From: Mytilinidion resinicola
Taxonomy: Eukaryota; Ascomycota; Dothideomycetes; Mytilinidiales; Mytilinidiaceae
Length of the DNA: 64,000 nt
Assembly: GCF_010093595.1 (NCBI RefSeq)
Contig: NW_022985449.1
Location: 617,410 to 681,409 of the forward strand
Direction of reading: 5' to 3'
Shown: piece by piece, positions 53,321 through 64,000 of the stretch
How positions within the stretch are numbered: position 1 is the first letter of the stretch
Layout: every line of letters starts with the position of its first letter
Notes under the pieces: model-generated
Told to the model about the DNA's origin: nothing
Databases searched by the model: none
What the model saw: the letters and a program-made list of their open reading frames with translations, nothing else
Position numbers and translations under genes: made by a program

Positions 53321-54211
53321 CGAGGGCGAAGCTTCAACAACCTAGGGAACGGATAAGTCGGATTTGAAGTTCAATATCAAGGCTTCGGATAGTACGCAAG
53401 ATTAATTCAAATGGAATCGTGTATACTTCAAGAGCGCGAAAGAACACCAATCTCATTTGTCTAATACTATGAAGAATTCATACATGATCAGGCCCCTTCG
53501 TAGTCATGCGAAAGCCTCAGTTTCAGATGACCAGTTCGAGCATCGTGCACAACGAACGTGAGAGGGAAATGAAACACAGTTGGCCACCTTAGGACAAGAA
53601 GGTAAGAGTATCGGGACTTCTATGGCAACGCGCGGATGACTATTTGCCTCAGCTACGTGTGCTAGGCGAATCCTACATGTCTTATGTGGTGCACTGCCGA
53701 CTTGAGTATGGCGACTGTAAGGCACGAGCACTATGAGCCACGCCCACGCGGTCTAAAACGAGGAACAAAACTGATCAAAGATCGCGTTTCATCTCCTACA
53801 GGTCTTCATGAGCACACTAAAGCACTTCGCACACAGCAGACAACTGTGCACAAGCTGATGACGACGCTGTATTAGGAAAACCTGACGAATGATTCTGACA
53901 ACAACATGATGATATGACTATCAACCAATAGCCCAATCAACATCCTACAGTGATAAAGGACTCGGACAGCTCTGTTAACAGCTAACGCCTCGCAAAGAAT
54001 TCAAATGCAGCCAGTAAAGTGTTACACGGGTATTGGTACCATCCTAGACGAATGTTGACGCCTATCCACCCGAATCCTAGAAAAACTCAAAGCACGCCGG
54101 TAGCCTCAATTCCAAAGAAGCCTTTGTGACCTAGGCTGCACTAGCCCAATCGTCGCAGGATAAACATAAAAAGGACCAGTCATCGTGCCAAACTCTTCGC
54201 AAATAGCATCT
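53321..54211. other. Intergenic downstream of JHD1
   Basis: About 890 bases of normal composition with no supported gene, RNA or repeat. Includes the JHD1 3' UTR and perhaps the promoter of the hypothetical gene at 52682-53320. Confidence 0.45.
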
Positions 54212-57200
54212 TCATTTGCTTCGTCTCCTGAGCGAGTACTCCTGCGCCTGCAATTCTTTAATAAGACGCGCATTTGCCGCCTCCTCCTCCGGAGTCAATC
54301 CGGTGCTTGCCGAGGCGCCCGAAATCGTTCTTGCCTTTTGCGTTACTTTAATTGTGCCCTTGCTGTCACGCCGAGACTTGCTTACGTCCGCTGTTGTAGG
54401 GGTGACACCCTTGCCGCTTGATGAAGGCCGCGGAGTGTGGCTCATTTTCCGGTCATTGCTGCCTTTGTGCGACGAAGGCGCGGCAACGTGGACAGATTCT
54501 AAGAGAACGTCTTCATGTTGACTGTGCACCAGAGATATAACCTGAGCGATATCTGACAATGGTGATGATGGATTCATATTCTCGTGGCGACGATGGTCCG
54601 AGTCGGGCTTTCGACGTGGCGTGACTGGGTCAACTTGGGTAGGCGATCTCTGGTGGTCTTGCTGCTCCCACACAGAAACCGTGAATGGATCGCCCTGTGG
54701 CTTCTCAATCGAGGAGACTATCGGGTCGATAACAGGTAACGCGGATGACACATCAGCCGAAGCTCTACCCTGAGCTTGTAAGGAGATGCCGTGCATGTCT
54801 GGTTCTCTCTGTGGAGAAAAGTGTGGTTTCTTTGCGAGCGACGATATCGTGATAGAATCATGGAGCTCCGGGGTGAATGGCAAGGGATATGAAGACTCCT
54901 CAAGTTGAGGGTCGATGACTGGCGATATTGGTGGAACAAGCTCCCCTGTATATGCTAATGTCGCCGTAGGAAGAGGCTCTCGCTTCACCTTCTTGCTTGC
55001 AGGACTAGCATCATCGTCGCCGTGTTTGCGTTTCTTTGTTGCTGAACCACGGGGAACTGGGGCCTCGGATGCTTTAACTGGATCGACCCGGCCGTACTCA
55101 TCGTGTATGCACCGGCGCTGTCGTTAATGGTTAGTGCTGAACTTGTACAATGTTGATGGTTAATTTACCTTGCTTTTGCGACAATCAAGGCACGCTTTTA
55201 CCCTTCCCGATTTGTTGTTTGGTATGTCTAGGGAAAAATCGGAAGAGGAAGCTGCAGCTTCCGCTGCTACAAGCCCATTTGGCTTTGGCGGTTTTGATAG
55301 AACCGAGGCTACCGGCTCCATGTCACTGGCCAACAGCTTGATAGGCTGTCCGAGTGGAATAGCTACTCCAGCGAGGCTTGAGCTTCCGGTCAGAGGAGTG
55401 GTGACCAGTATCGGGCTTGAGTTTGCCATGATTCTTTGAGACTCGGTCAAGGCATCTTTGTGTTTGCATCGAATTCTTCGCTTCCTACAAGCGTCACAAG
55501 CGATCCGCTTAGGGCCTAGCTGAGATGTCTTAGGGGTGCTGAGGTGCCGTCCATTCTCCAGTATCGATCGTTGGGAAACGTGGGGAGTTGGGGCTAATAG
55601 ATGGCTAGATGCGGCGCCATTCGTGATTATTGTGTCTGCCACTGCCGGCATCTGCCGTGAGGGTCGGTCTCTAGAGGCTCGGAAGGCCTCACTCCAGGAC
55701 TTACGCTCTAACTTCTTCAAAGCGGCAGCACTGAGTTTAGTTTCGCCCTTCGATGGTCCGTTCTCTGGTAGTAGAGCCTGGGGATGCGCCCATTGAGGGA
55801 TCTCCTCGTTTCCTCTCTTCCACGCTGTCCACATAGCGAACTTCTTCACTAGTTCGAGTGGATCTCCTCGTCCCTTCGGTATGGAGCGCTTTACCGCATT
55901 ACGCGTCTCCTGTGTGATCCCTTCAATTTGACCAAGTGAAATCATGACCGTTCGCCAAATGTAATTGGCCAGATCCGGAAGACCATCCAGTTCAGCTTTA
56001 GAATAGTAGCGTGAATTGTAGTACTGAGTGCCTAGGTGCGAATTGTGCCCGAAGCGGTCAGGTTCACAGTAGATGGCGATCTGCCTCTCAAACTTCTTGC
56101 CGTCACTTAGAGCATTTGCGACGAACTGCGGAAGCGGGTCATCGTCAAGGTACTTCAACATAGTGAGCCATAGGACTTTTTGGAAGTTGGGATAGCGGAA
56201 CTTCCTTGCCACCTTCGTGGCCTTCTCGACTTCGAAGACGCGGATTTGCATGCCGTAATTAAGCCGCGTAAGAAAGTTTCCACCGATGACCAAACTGTTC
56301 TCGGGAGTCCAAACAGCGTGTATCCAACCTGCTGGAATGAGCATGGTATCTCCCTCTGATAGGTCGACACGGTAGCATTCTTTGACCTGGTGGGCTAGGA
56401 ATGTGTGGTCTTGGGCGGGAGACAAACACCAATCCTCGTATTTCTTGAGATTTTGCTTGGTTGGAGGAATGAAGAAGAAGGTCTTCTTCCCTTTGACGAT
56501 ATGGTAGTAAACGGAGGAGCCTCCGAAGTCGATATGAAAGTCTGTGTAACAGTCTGCGACAGACATTAAGCAATAGAATTGAACCTTCGGAGCGTTCGCT
56601 TTGTCTTCCGCAGGCCAAACCGAGTCCTGGAGATCCATGTCACGAACCACCTTGGGTCTCCGAATCAGTCTGCCGAGTTTGCTCTTTGATACTTCAAGGC
56701 TGATGACGTTTCGGACGATCTTTTCGCCTGTTTCCTCGTAGTAATCTGCCCATCTTTTCATGTCCCATTTCTTATCAGGTTCGCCTTGTTGTGACTTGAC
56801 GTCAATAACTTCAACAGGCTCTCCGAGTCCATACATCTCTGCAACACGACGAACTGTCAGCCCCTGCGGTATGACCATGTCCAGTTTATCTTGGCCGTCA
56901 TCATGAACGCTGCCGTAGTCATAATGTTCGTAGTCTGGTTCAACTGACGGACCCGTATTCTCGCTGATGACATCAGTCATCTTGACATCGGAGCATGGGA
57001 CCTTCGGACGGGGATTCAGGCTTGCTGGGATTACTATCGGCTCACGGAACCCGTTCATCTTTTCAAAATACTCTAGATTTACGAGTTCAGGTGGCATACG
57101 AGCGAAGGTCTCCTTGTCGAACTGGTAGGTGCCATCTTTGAAATTCCGAATGTAGTGATGTTCCGGATTCTCGTCTGATGTCCGCAGGACACCCTCGTTG

Positions 57201-58935
57201 AGACCGGCATAATCGACAGTGCTATGGGCACGATTGGATTTCCGAACATCTGCACGTATTTAGAGCTTTGATTTGGAGCACAAGAGCTGGAAAACTTACA
57301 TGTGGTGGGACCATGTGTCGGTTTACATGGGCGACAGAAGTACTTGTCTACGCCCCTAACGTCGCGTGCAGTCTGGAATCCAGCGCAAGCGAAATGAAAC
57401 CAGCCATTGCACCCGTCGCAACGGATCCAATCTTGGCTTTCTCCTGTGAGAACTGTGGACGAGGTAAAGTTACACCCGGCGCATATGGTGCGCTGTGCCA
57501 TCGCATTACTGTCTTTTACAGGGACCTTTTTGGGTACTTCGATGGATGCTGCAGTGATTGTCATATTGTTATCGGGCGGAACAGACAAGGCACGGAGTGG
57601 CTCGGATACGCTGAGAATCTTTCCACAATCAGATCTTGCCAGGTCAGATGCTGAATGTCGTCGATCTCGCACCGCATTTTCCTGCTGCGATGATAGCCGT
57701 CCTTCGGAATTTCTTGGCTGTTCGAGCGACGAGAACTTGGGAGAACTAGCGGGGAGGCTCTGTGGCGAATGAAGTTGATCCGGAGCAATCTTTGGGCTTC
57801 TGGGAATAGTAGTTTTGACTTTGGCTGCGACCTTCCTCTTCTTTCCACTAGCACTTCCAGTCCGAGGACCTCTAGGCTTTCCTTTCGGCCATCCCTGATG
57901 TGACTTTGTCTTCTTCGGTTCGACATAGCCGTTGGTCTCGGGGATAGCCAGTGAGCTAGCCGTATTATATGCATCGTCTGGCGGGGTATGCGTTTGCACA
58001 GCTGAAGCCAGAGCAGATTCCTCAAAAGTGTCCTTCATCAAAGGCCCTCCGGATGAGCCTGCCACGGGCATTTGCTCGCCGTACTTGAGTGAGATATCTT
58101 GGTAATGAGGCCGTTGACGAGAGATGAGGTCGTCTGTGACTAGTATGCCGTGCGAACCAGATATATCCGAGTGCGCGGCGTATACTGTGCTCCGTCCGTT
58201 AGTTGCGTGTGGCTGTGATTGTGTTGTCACGGAGGTAGTAAAGGCAGTACGTGTGAAGTCCAAGAGCAGCTGTGCGTCAGAGAGCCTCCTGATATCAGGA
58301 GGAGCCTGGCTAGGCATTGGACGTTCTTGATACATCCTGGTGTCGCTGTCCACCATCTCTTCGACATTCCATTGCGGGGACTGGACCTGGACATGACTCG
58401 TCATCGGTCGCGAAGCGGCAAAAGGATGCTGTGGAGACGGAAAGAACTCGGAGCGCGCGCGCTTCGCCGGCCGCTCAGAATAGCTGTGGTCATCTCTGAA
58501 ACGGCCGCCGATGGAGGCGAAGTGCAATGTGTTGGTAGGGCTTATCGGTGGTTGCGAGGGACGGCGAGAAGGCTGAGGGAAGACCGGACTTGCTGCCAAA
58601 GACGATGCTGCATTCGCGAGCGTGTCGATGGGGGAGCCGTGGGCATGAGAATATGAAGTGCGCGGAGGCGCTGGATAGCCGTCGCGGGGAGACGTGATGA
58701 CGGCAGCGGGGGCATGTCCGAGCCGTGCGTGGGAGAAGCCGTCGCGATGCAGCCCATTGAGGTGGCTTCGGTCCTGCTCCTCGCCGAAATGCTGCGCGTT
58801 GTGTGTGCCATTGTAGTCCCAGGAAAACGGCAGCTGGTCGCGGTCGTGGACGGGGGTGAGCGGCTCGACGTCCGGCGGCGGAGGCGTTACGGACCGCGGA
58901 GGTTTCTGGAATTCAGGCTTGTATGAACGCTTCAT
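54212..58935 (-). CDS. JHD1: PHD and JmjC domain histone demethylase (JHD1/KDM2 type)
   Basis: Exons 57300-58935, 55169-57249 and 54212-55117 (introns of 50 and 51 bp) give 1540 residues. JHD1 proteins demethylate histone H3 Lys36 using Fe(II) and 2-oxoglutarate. Seen: a long disordered N-terminus; an AT-hook-like GWPKGKPRGPRTG; a PHD finger ending about residue 545 (CAGC ... WIRCDGCNGWFHFACAGF ... YFCRPC); a JmjC domain with DFHIDFGGSSVYYHIVKGKKTF, whose His (about 784) and Asp (about 786) bind iron, and the distal His in PAGWIHAVW (about 856). After it come two cysteine clusters, ACDACRKRRIRCKH (about 1135) and ACLDCRKSKRRCIHDEYG (about 1230, spanning the last splice junction), recalling half of a Zn2Cys6 or CXXC finger. 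The C-terminus is disordered and ends in a short charged helix. Confidence 0.93.
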
Positions 58936-59563
58936 TGTGAGTTTGAAGCGGGCGATGGGTGTTGGGACGAATGAGGGGGTGGTGGTGAGTCGTCGGAGGT
59001 GCTCGTCGGAGGAGCGCTACGGCGTGTCGGGCGGGGAGAACGAGCGTGAATTGATGAGAAGCATGTCCTGAAGAGGAGTCCGGCCGCGGGTCTCGATGCG
59101 ATGGATAGACGATGGATCGCTGTGCAGCGGGCGCGGCGAGTGTGCGGAGGACGGAGGAGGCGGGGAGGTGTTGGCGGGAGAAGCGCTGGAGGTGAAGGCT
59201 ACCACAGGACGAGCTCGAGGCCGACGGACGGGCAGCGCACTCAGCGCGCGCAGCAGCAGCAGCCTCAATGACGGCGCGGCAGACTGGGGCGGGCCGGCAG
59301 AAGGTTGTTCGATCTCGAGGCGGAGGACAGGCGTGCTGGGAGCGCAGCGGCGGGCATCAATCGACGTCCAGCACCGGCCATCCTGGGGTGAAGCGGCTCT
59401 CTCGAAAGCGGCGTCACGTGCCGCATCGCTCGCCCATCCATGACTTTCTCCAGCTTATTAGAGGGCCCTGGCATCTTCAACGACACCCCCAACTCCTCCA
59501 CCACCACCCCGCCCCCATTGCCAGTCCAACCACCACAGCTCGACATCCTCCAGCAGTCAAGCT
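58936..59563. promoter_or_regulatory. Divergent promoter region, JHD1 / SF3B6
   Basis: 628 bases, GC-rich, between two divergent starts. Several open frames on both strands are GC artefacts without domains. Presumed promoters and 5' UTRs of both genes. Confidence 0.45.
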
Positions 59564-60255
59564 ATGAGTCGCGGCGGAAAACTTGCCCCCGAAGTGAACC
59601 GGTAAGCCCGCCTGCTCGCCTGCCCTCTCTCTGTCTCTCTCTGCTCTTTGCGGGGAACCCTAGCTCGCCGCCGCCACTGCAACATGTCTGCTAACACGCC
59701 CACCCACAGAGCTCTATTCGTCAAGAACTTGAGGTATGCGACAGCCCGCTCGGCGACCGTGCCGCCATGCCAGACAGAGCGCTAACCTGCCGCGTTAGCT
59801 ACAACGTAACCCCCGAAGAACTCTTCGACCTCTTTGGCAAGTTTGGCCCGGTGCGGTAAGTGAAGCCCCCAGCCCTCTAGCATCATTGCTATCGTTTGCC
59901 ATGCGCACCGTTTGAAGCTCAATATGCCGTGTCTTCTTTATCCTTTCGCTGACCATTTGCCAGCCAAATTCGCCAGGGCATCGCCAACAACACCAAGGGC
60001 ACCGCATTCGTAGTCTACGAGGACGTCATGGACGCGAAATCGGCCTGCGACAAGCTCAACGGCTTCAACTTCCAGAACAGATACCTTGTCGGTATGCTCG
60101 CCGCCCCGTCCGCCTGCTCCGAATATCGGAGGCGCATTACTGACCCCCTCGCAGTGCTATATCACCAGCCAGAGAAGATGGCGCGATCGAAAGAAGACCT
60201 CGCCGAGCGCCAGCAGAACCTAGAAAACCTCAAGAAGCAACACGGTATAGAATAA
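59564..60255 (+). CDS. SF3B6: Splicing factor SF3b subunit p14 (branch-site RRM protein)
   Basis: Five exons (59564-59601, 59710-59733, 59799-59855, 59964-60091, 60155-60255), 115 residues, the usual p14 length. p14 sits in the SF3b complex of U2 snRNP and contacts the branch-point adenosine. Seen: MSRGGKLAPEVNRALFVKNL (RNP2 in ALFVKNL), [45 protein letters not shown] (RNP1), LNGFNFQNRYLVVLYHQP and a C-terminal helix of KEDLAERQQNLENLKKQHGIE type. Exon 2 is only 24 nt. All introns are GT-AG and phases agree. Confidence 0.95.
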
Positions 60256-62021
60256 CGTGAGGCGAGGGCCACGGACCAGAGCACGGCGGAGTGTCGTAGA
60301 GGTCCATCTCCCGTGGTCCTCGTCAAGGCGCCACCGCCCTCGGCGGAGAAGGGCAGATATTGTCGTCAGCGTACGATCAATACCAAATCATTTGCGGGCC
60401 GGCTGTGGAGTCGGTTCGCCTGCCTGGCGTTGAAGGAGTCTTCTTTTCACTGATTTTGGCTCTGGGATTCTCAAGGGACCTTGCTTTCGGGGGAGCATTG
60501 AGCGAGATTACTCCACTACTGGAAGAATGGGCATCACACGCCTATGGCAGAATGGCAGGGCTGTCTCCATGGCCTATGGTTTCTGGACGGATGGAGGCAA
60601 AGGATCCATAACCCTAACATAATGAACATTCATTTTACCCTCAGGCCAGCGCGTGAGCCATGAGAGGGAACAAAATCACATCATGTGAGATTTGCTTTTG
60701 TTCCATCAATATCCAGAAAGTTATCCTTGGTATTGCGAGCTACTTAAAGTGCTGAGCCACGCTATCCGAGGTGGCCCAGAATAGTACCAGACAGGCCTCA
60801 CAGGTGGATCAACTTTTCATCTAGATTTGTTAAGGATATCGTTATGCTTCAAATGTTGGCAGAAAGTTAAGCACAGGCAAGGGACGAAGTTGCGTAGGTA
60901 TGAACATCCTGCGAAAGACTATCTGGCCGAGTCATCAGATTTACTACCGTGAGAATGTAGTAGTAATATACGTGATGGACGGGTTCACTTTTTCGAGGGT
61001 CAAAGGAAAACGAATTGATCACTGACTGTAACTCACAAGCTCACCTTACTTAGCTACCCCCAGCCAAACACGGCCTCTTACCTAAACTTGAGGAACACGA
61101 ACTAATCCTGATTCTCCTGCTTGAGCGAATATAAAAAAGCCCGGGAGTGATATACGTTACTGAGTAACGTGATGACATGACGGCTACCCGCATGACTCTT
61201 AAGACTATGACATGCTTAACAATATGTCGACCGTCCCATCAATCAACTACCCAGACCAAGGGTCCGTATTCCGTCCCCGTAACCAGATAATTCACTGTCC
61301 CGAAAACCAGGCCCGAGCGTTTTGGGTCTGAACGATGCAAAGACTGAGATCAGAAAGACCTCACACAGATTTTGATGAGGTTGCTCCTATGTGTCCGATT
61401 GCGCGGTATGCTTCCGCAGCGAGAAAGTGTTAAAATGCCCTTTGACCAGGCTCGAGTGGAGGTGGAACCTTTATGAAAAGAAGTCGCTGGATCATCCAAG
61501 ACATGGTTTCGATTTCAACACATAATGAACTCGATACTGGTGGTTTGTGATAGCTACCACATGACATCTATCATGGCGCATTCGTTCTACTCCGAGAAAT
61601 ATAGCTATATACAACAAGCACTGCCAAAAGAAGAACCTTGCTGGTGTAACCAAGATCTGGCATCCGGAAGGGTATCCAAACTTGAGCTAATAAATGCTAG
61701 CAATCGCATAAAATGCATGCTTGCAGAGCAACTGAAGTGATTAAGCGAAAAGGTACAACAGGAAATCCAGGTTGTCTGAGCAGGCCGCTTCTAGCCTCTT
61801 TGACACAAGAGGGATGGTTACAGATCGAAATAGTACATCCAACTCCTCCGAGTTCCCCCAAAGCCTGTACCAGTACAAACGCCGCTACCCGGGACTTTAT
61901 GAAATGTCGAACGAATGGGGGAAAGAAAACAGGCAAAGAGAGATGCTACAGCCGCTTTTGATGAGCAAGGATTGAGATCTTTTGGGTAAAAACTTTTGTG
62001 GTAAAATGACATGAGTGTTTC
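60256..62021. other. Gene-free interval
   Basis: About 1.8 kb between the 3' ends of SF3B6 and the ApsA homologue. Only short frames without domains; no repeat, tRNA or transposon seen. It is long for two convergent 3' UTRs, so an unannotated noncoding transcript is possible but unsupported. Confidence 0.4.
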
Positions 62022-64000
62022 TCAAAAGTTGCGGAAAGGGTCGTAGGTATCCTGCGAGTCCTCATACAAGCCTCCAGTGCGGTGAGGGTCTGTGCTGCCG
62101 CTCCACTGGCTGTTACCTCTCCGACGTCCAGGACGGGGTTTCGGTCCAGTAGGCATTCCGTATGCCGCTCCTTCCGAAAGTATTGGCTCGACAAATGCCT
62201 CCATTCTAACAGTGCCTACGGCATCGAAGAAGTTGTGGCGGGCGGAGCTGCTTGCTTCTGACGTTCGAGAACTCCCCATGACACTGTTAGGGTTGTATAC
62301 AGATGAGGGAACCGACGGCGGTGGTCCATATAGATCTGACGAGCCGGTGGAGTATGTAGATGGGACAGGGTTATGAGAGAAGTTGCGGAAGGCCGCGTTA
62401 GGCGGAGGAGCGCGCGGTCCGGTGGAGCTCCTCTTACGGCCATGGAAGCCTACTCGCGGGACATTCGGTGGATCTGCCGCGTCCGCGACAGGTCTATCGA
62501 ATTGAGATTCTCCAAACCATTCGTGAATCGGATCAGCTCGGGCTCCGTACTGTCGTTGATTTTGTGGCATCGCTTTATCTTTAGCTAGACGAACAGAGTC
62601 TCTTATGTGAGCGCGACGTAGCGAAGCACCTTGGTTTCGCTGTTGTGGGAGATCCTCAACCGGTGGCGGTACAGGCGGGATAGGCCCTAGTTCAGGTACT
62701 CCAGAGGAAGAGTGAGCAAGGAATGAGAGTGCCGTCAGCCATAGATAATGACGCTCTCGGGAAACGACAGTGAATTTGAGAGCTCGGGCTGGCGTGAGGA
62801 TTAAGATGGAACGATTGAATACTGGCGAGTTGAGCCCCGCGCCCTTGGGCAGGGGAGTGTTGTCTGGAACATCGAGGACAGATTGAATGGTCACTAGACA
62901 AATTATTAGCTCTTGAAACTTGAACGTAGATGGACCACGTACACTTCCGACCACTTTTCCCTAGCAAAGCGGTGCCTGACGTAGGCTGCTTACTGCTCCA
63001 CATGACTGACCGCTCATAGGGCGAGAGCCATACCCAACGCTTGTGCCGGATACCGTTGCCCGGCATGACTGAGCCATCATCACCAGCACGTCCTAGATCC
63101 TGTGGGGAGTCGGGGCCACCGAAGGTCTTTCGCTTTCGAACGTATTTCCACATCCATTCACCAACCATGGTAGCTGCGATGGCGTCGACCACGCTGGTTT
63201 GCTGTGCTGAGCTGGCTACCGAGCCGTTTCCAGTGTTGGAAGTGTTTGTAGAGAGCTGGTGTTGGTGGCCAAATCGTTGACCTGTAATCATGTCATTCGG
63301 AAGCGGTGGAATTTGAGGACTCTGAGGAAGTACTGGGGTAGCAGGAAGTGGAGGTGATCGACTTCTTTGCCGTCCATTTCTCGGTATCACTGCTGCAGAT
63401 CGAATTTTCCTCAGGCTGTCCTTTCGTTGGTGTTTGGCTCCTTGAGGGGGTCGTCTCCCGGCAAACATGCCGCCACTCCGTGGCGTCGGGCTCTGAGATC
63501 CTTCACTCTTACTCAGAGGAATACGTCGAGAACTCGATCTCGTCGGGACTGGAAATGGCGGTTTGGGAACAGACGTGCTGGAACCAATACTGCCAATACT
63601 AGGGCTGCGAGATCGCTGGTAGTGAGCAACAGTACCATTTTGGATCATTGCTGATCGTCGAATACTTGGCTGTCGGGTAATGCCTGAAGCTCTCAAAGGT
63701 TTTGCAATCTTAGAGGACTTTTCCAAAGAGTTGCGACCAGAGGAGTACATCCTACCCGTACCGGTAGAATCCTCCGAAATCCGCGAGCTTGAAATCACCT
63801 CTTTATCCTCAGGAACTGGGGTTGGCGGGTTGTTAAATAGCCGACCATGCTTTACTGCTCGACTAGACATCATCGAGTACTGAGGTATTCTATAATCATC
63901 ATCGCTATTTTCAGCATCGTTTTCCTCGTCAGAACTCGCGCCGTCAAACCCTGCAAAAAGGCTGCTGGTCCTGAATGGCCGTCGCAGACCATCCTCTTTA
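62022..64000 (-). CDS. apsA: ApsA/Num1-type nuclear migration protein, C-terminal part with PH domain
   Basis: Exons 62943-64000 (open to the window edge) and 62022-62893 (49-bp intron 62894-62942) give the last 642 or so codons. ApsA/Num1 anchors dynein at the cell cortex for nuclear migration. Seen: a Ser/Pro/Arg-rich disordered region, then the Mcp5-type PH domain: VGEWMWKYVRKRKTFGGPDSP, RHKRWVWLSPYERSVMWSSKQPTSG, ALLGKSGRKL joined across the intron to TIQSVLDVPD, and FNRSILILTPARALKFTVVSRERHYLWLTALSFLAHSS. The tail after it is Pro/Ser-rich and ends DPFRNF. The N-terminal coiled-coil repeats lie to the right of the window; an internal ATG at 63873 is not the start, because the frame continues upstream. 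Confidence 0.9.

Noticed and set aside
59017..59567. Several overlapping GC-rich frames upstream of JHD1
   Set aside because: Promoter region between two divergent genes; frames lack domains and conflict with each other.

Overview
This window is nuclear DNA of a filamentous ascomycete (Pezizomycotina), most likely a dothideomycete. The evidence is short (about 45-75 bp) GT-AG introns, fungus-specific genes (an ApsA/Num1-type cortical protein, AIM24, a JHD1 demethylase), and large AT-rich blocks in which transposons carry the TAG/TAA stops and C-to-T / G-to-A changes typical of repeat-induced point mutation (RIP). The class-level placement is inference. The data contain one 420-base assembly gap (16887-17306).

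Layout. (i) 1-11.0 kb is a gene-dense housekeeping arm: a 3'-truncated UBR1 N-recognin (-), QCR9 of respiratory complex III (-, five tiny exons, one probable GC-AG intron), PYM/WIBG exon-junction-complex recycler (+), flotillin (-), and a conserved fungal protein of unknown function (+). (ii) 11.3-15.0 kb: a Tc1/mariner element with 40-bp inverted repeats and two premature stops, then a four-exon MFS drug-efflux-type transporter (+). (iii) 16-22 kb: AT-rich DNA with GATA microsatellites, a Fot1/pogo-type transposon interrupted by the gap, and the ORF1 end of a Tad-like LINE. (iv) 22.3-26.4 kb: a small gene island with a (6-4) photolyase/cryptochrome (-), a pseudogene of the AIG2/gamma-glutamylcyclotransferase-like family (+), and an APH-family kinase (-). 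(v) 26.8-46.9 kb: a nested transposon block. A Tad-like LINE (minus strand) is split by a complete 7.7-kb Ty3/gypsy chromovirus with identical-length 539-bp LTRs and a 5-bp target duplication. The block also holds a second Fot1-type copy, extra LINE 3' ends, and a family of Mutator-like elements with about 100-bp inverted repeats. (vi) 46.9-64 kb is a second housekeeping arm: ATM1 (-) divergent from AIM24 (+), eIF1/SUI1 (-), a hypothetical protein (-), the PHD-JmjC demethylase JHD1 (-) divergent from the SF3b subunit p14/SF3B6 (+), and the C-terminal half of an ApsA/Num1 homologue (-).

Points that stand out. The chromovirus carries a spliced, uninterrupted antisense gene next to its 3' LTR, encoding a Zn2Cys6-like and coiled-coil protein, while the retroelement's own gag-pol is ruined by RIP. 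RIP-type damage looks concentrated in the interiors of the LINE and LTR elements, with their ends spared. One Mutator-like copy keeps a 5' piece of a FAR1-like transposase between its inverted repeats and has an 8-bp target duplication. Host genes on both sides are intact except for the AIG2-like pseudogene. No biosynthetic gene cluster, CRISPR array, rRNA or convincing tRNA was seen.
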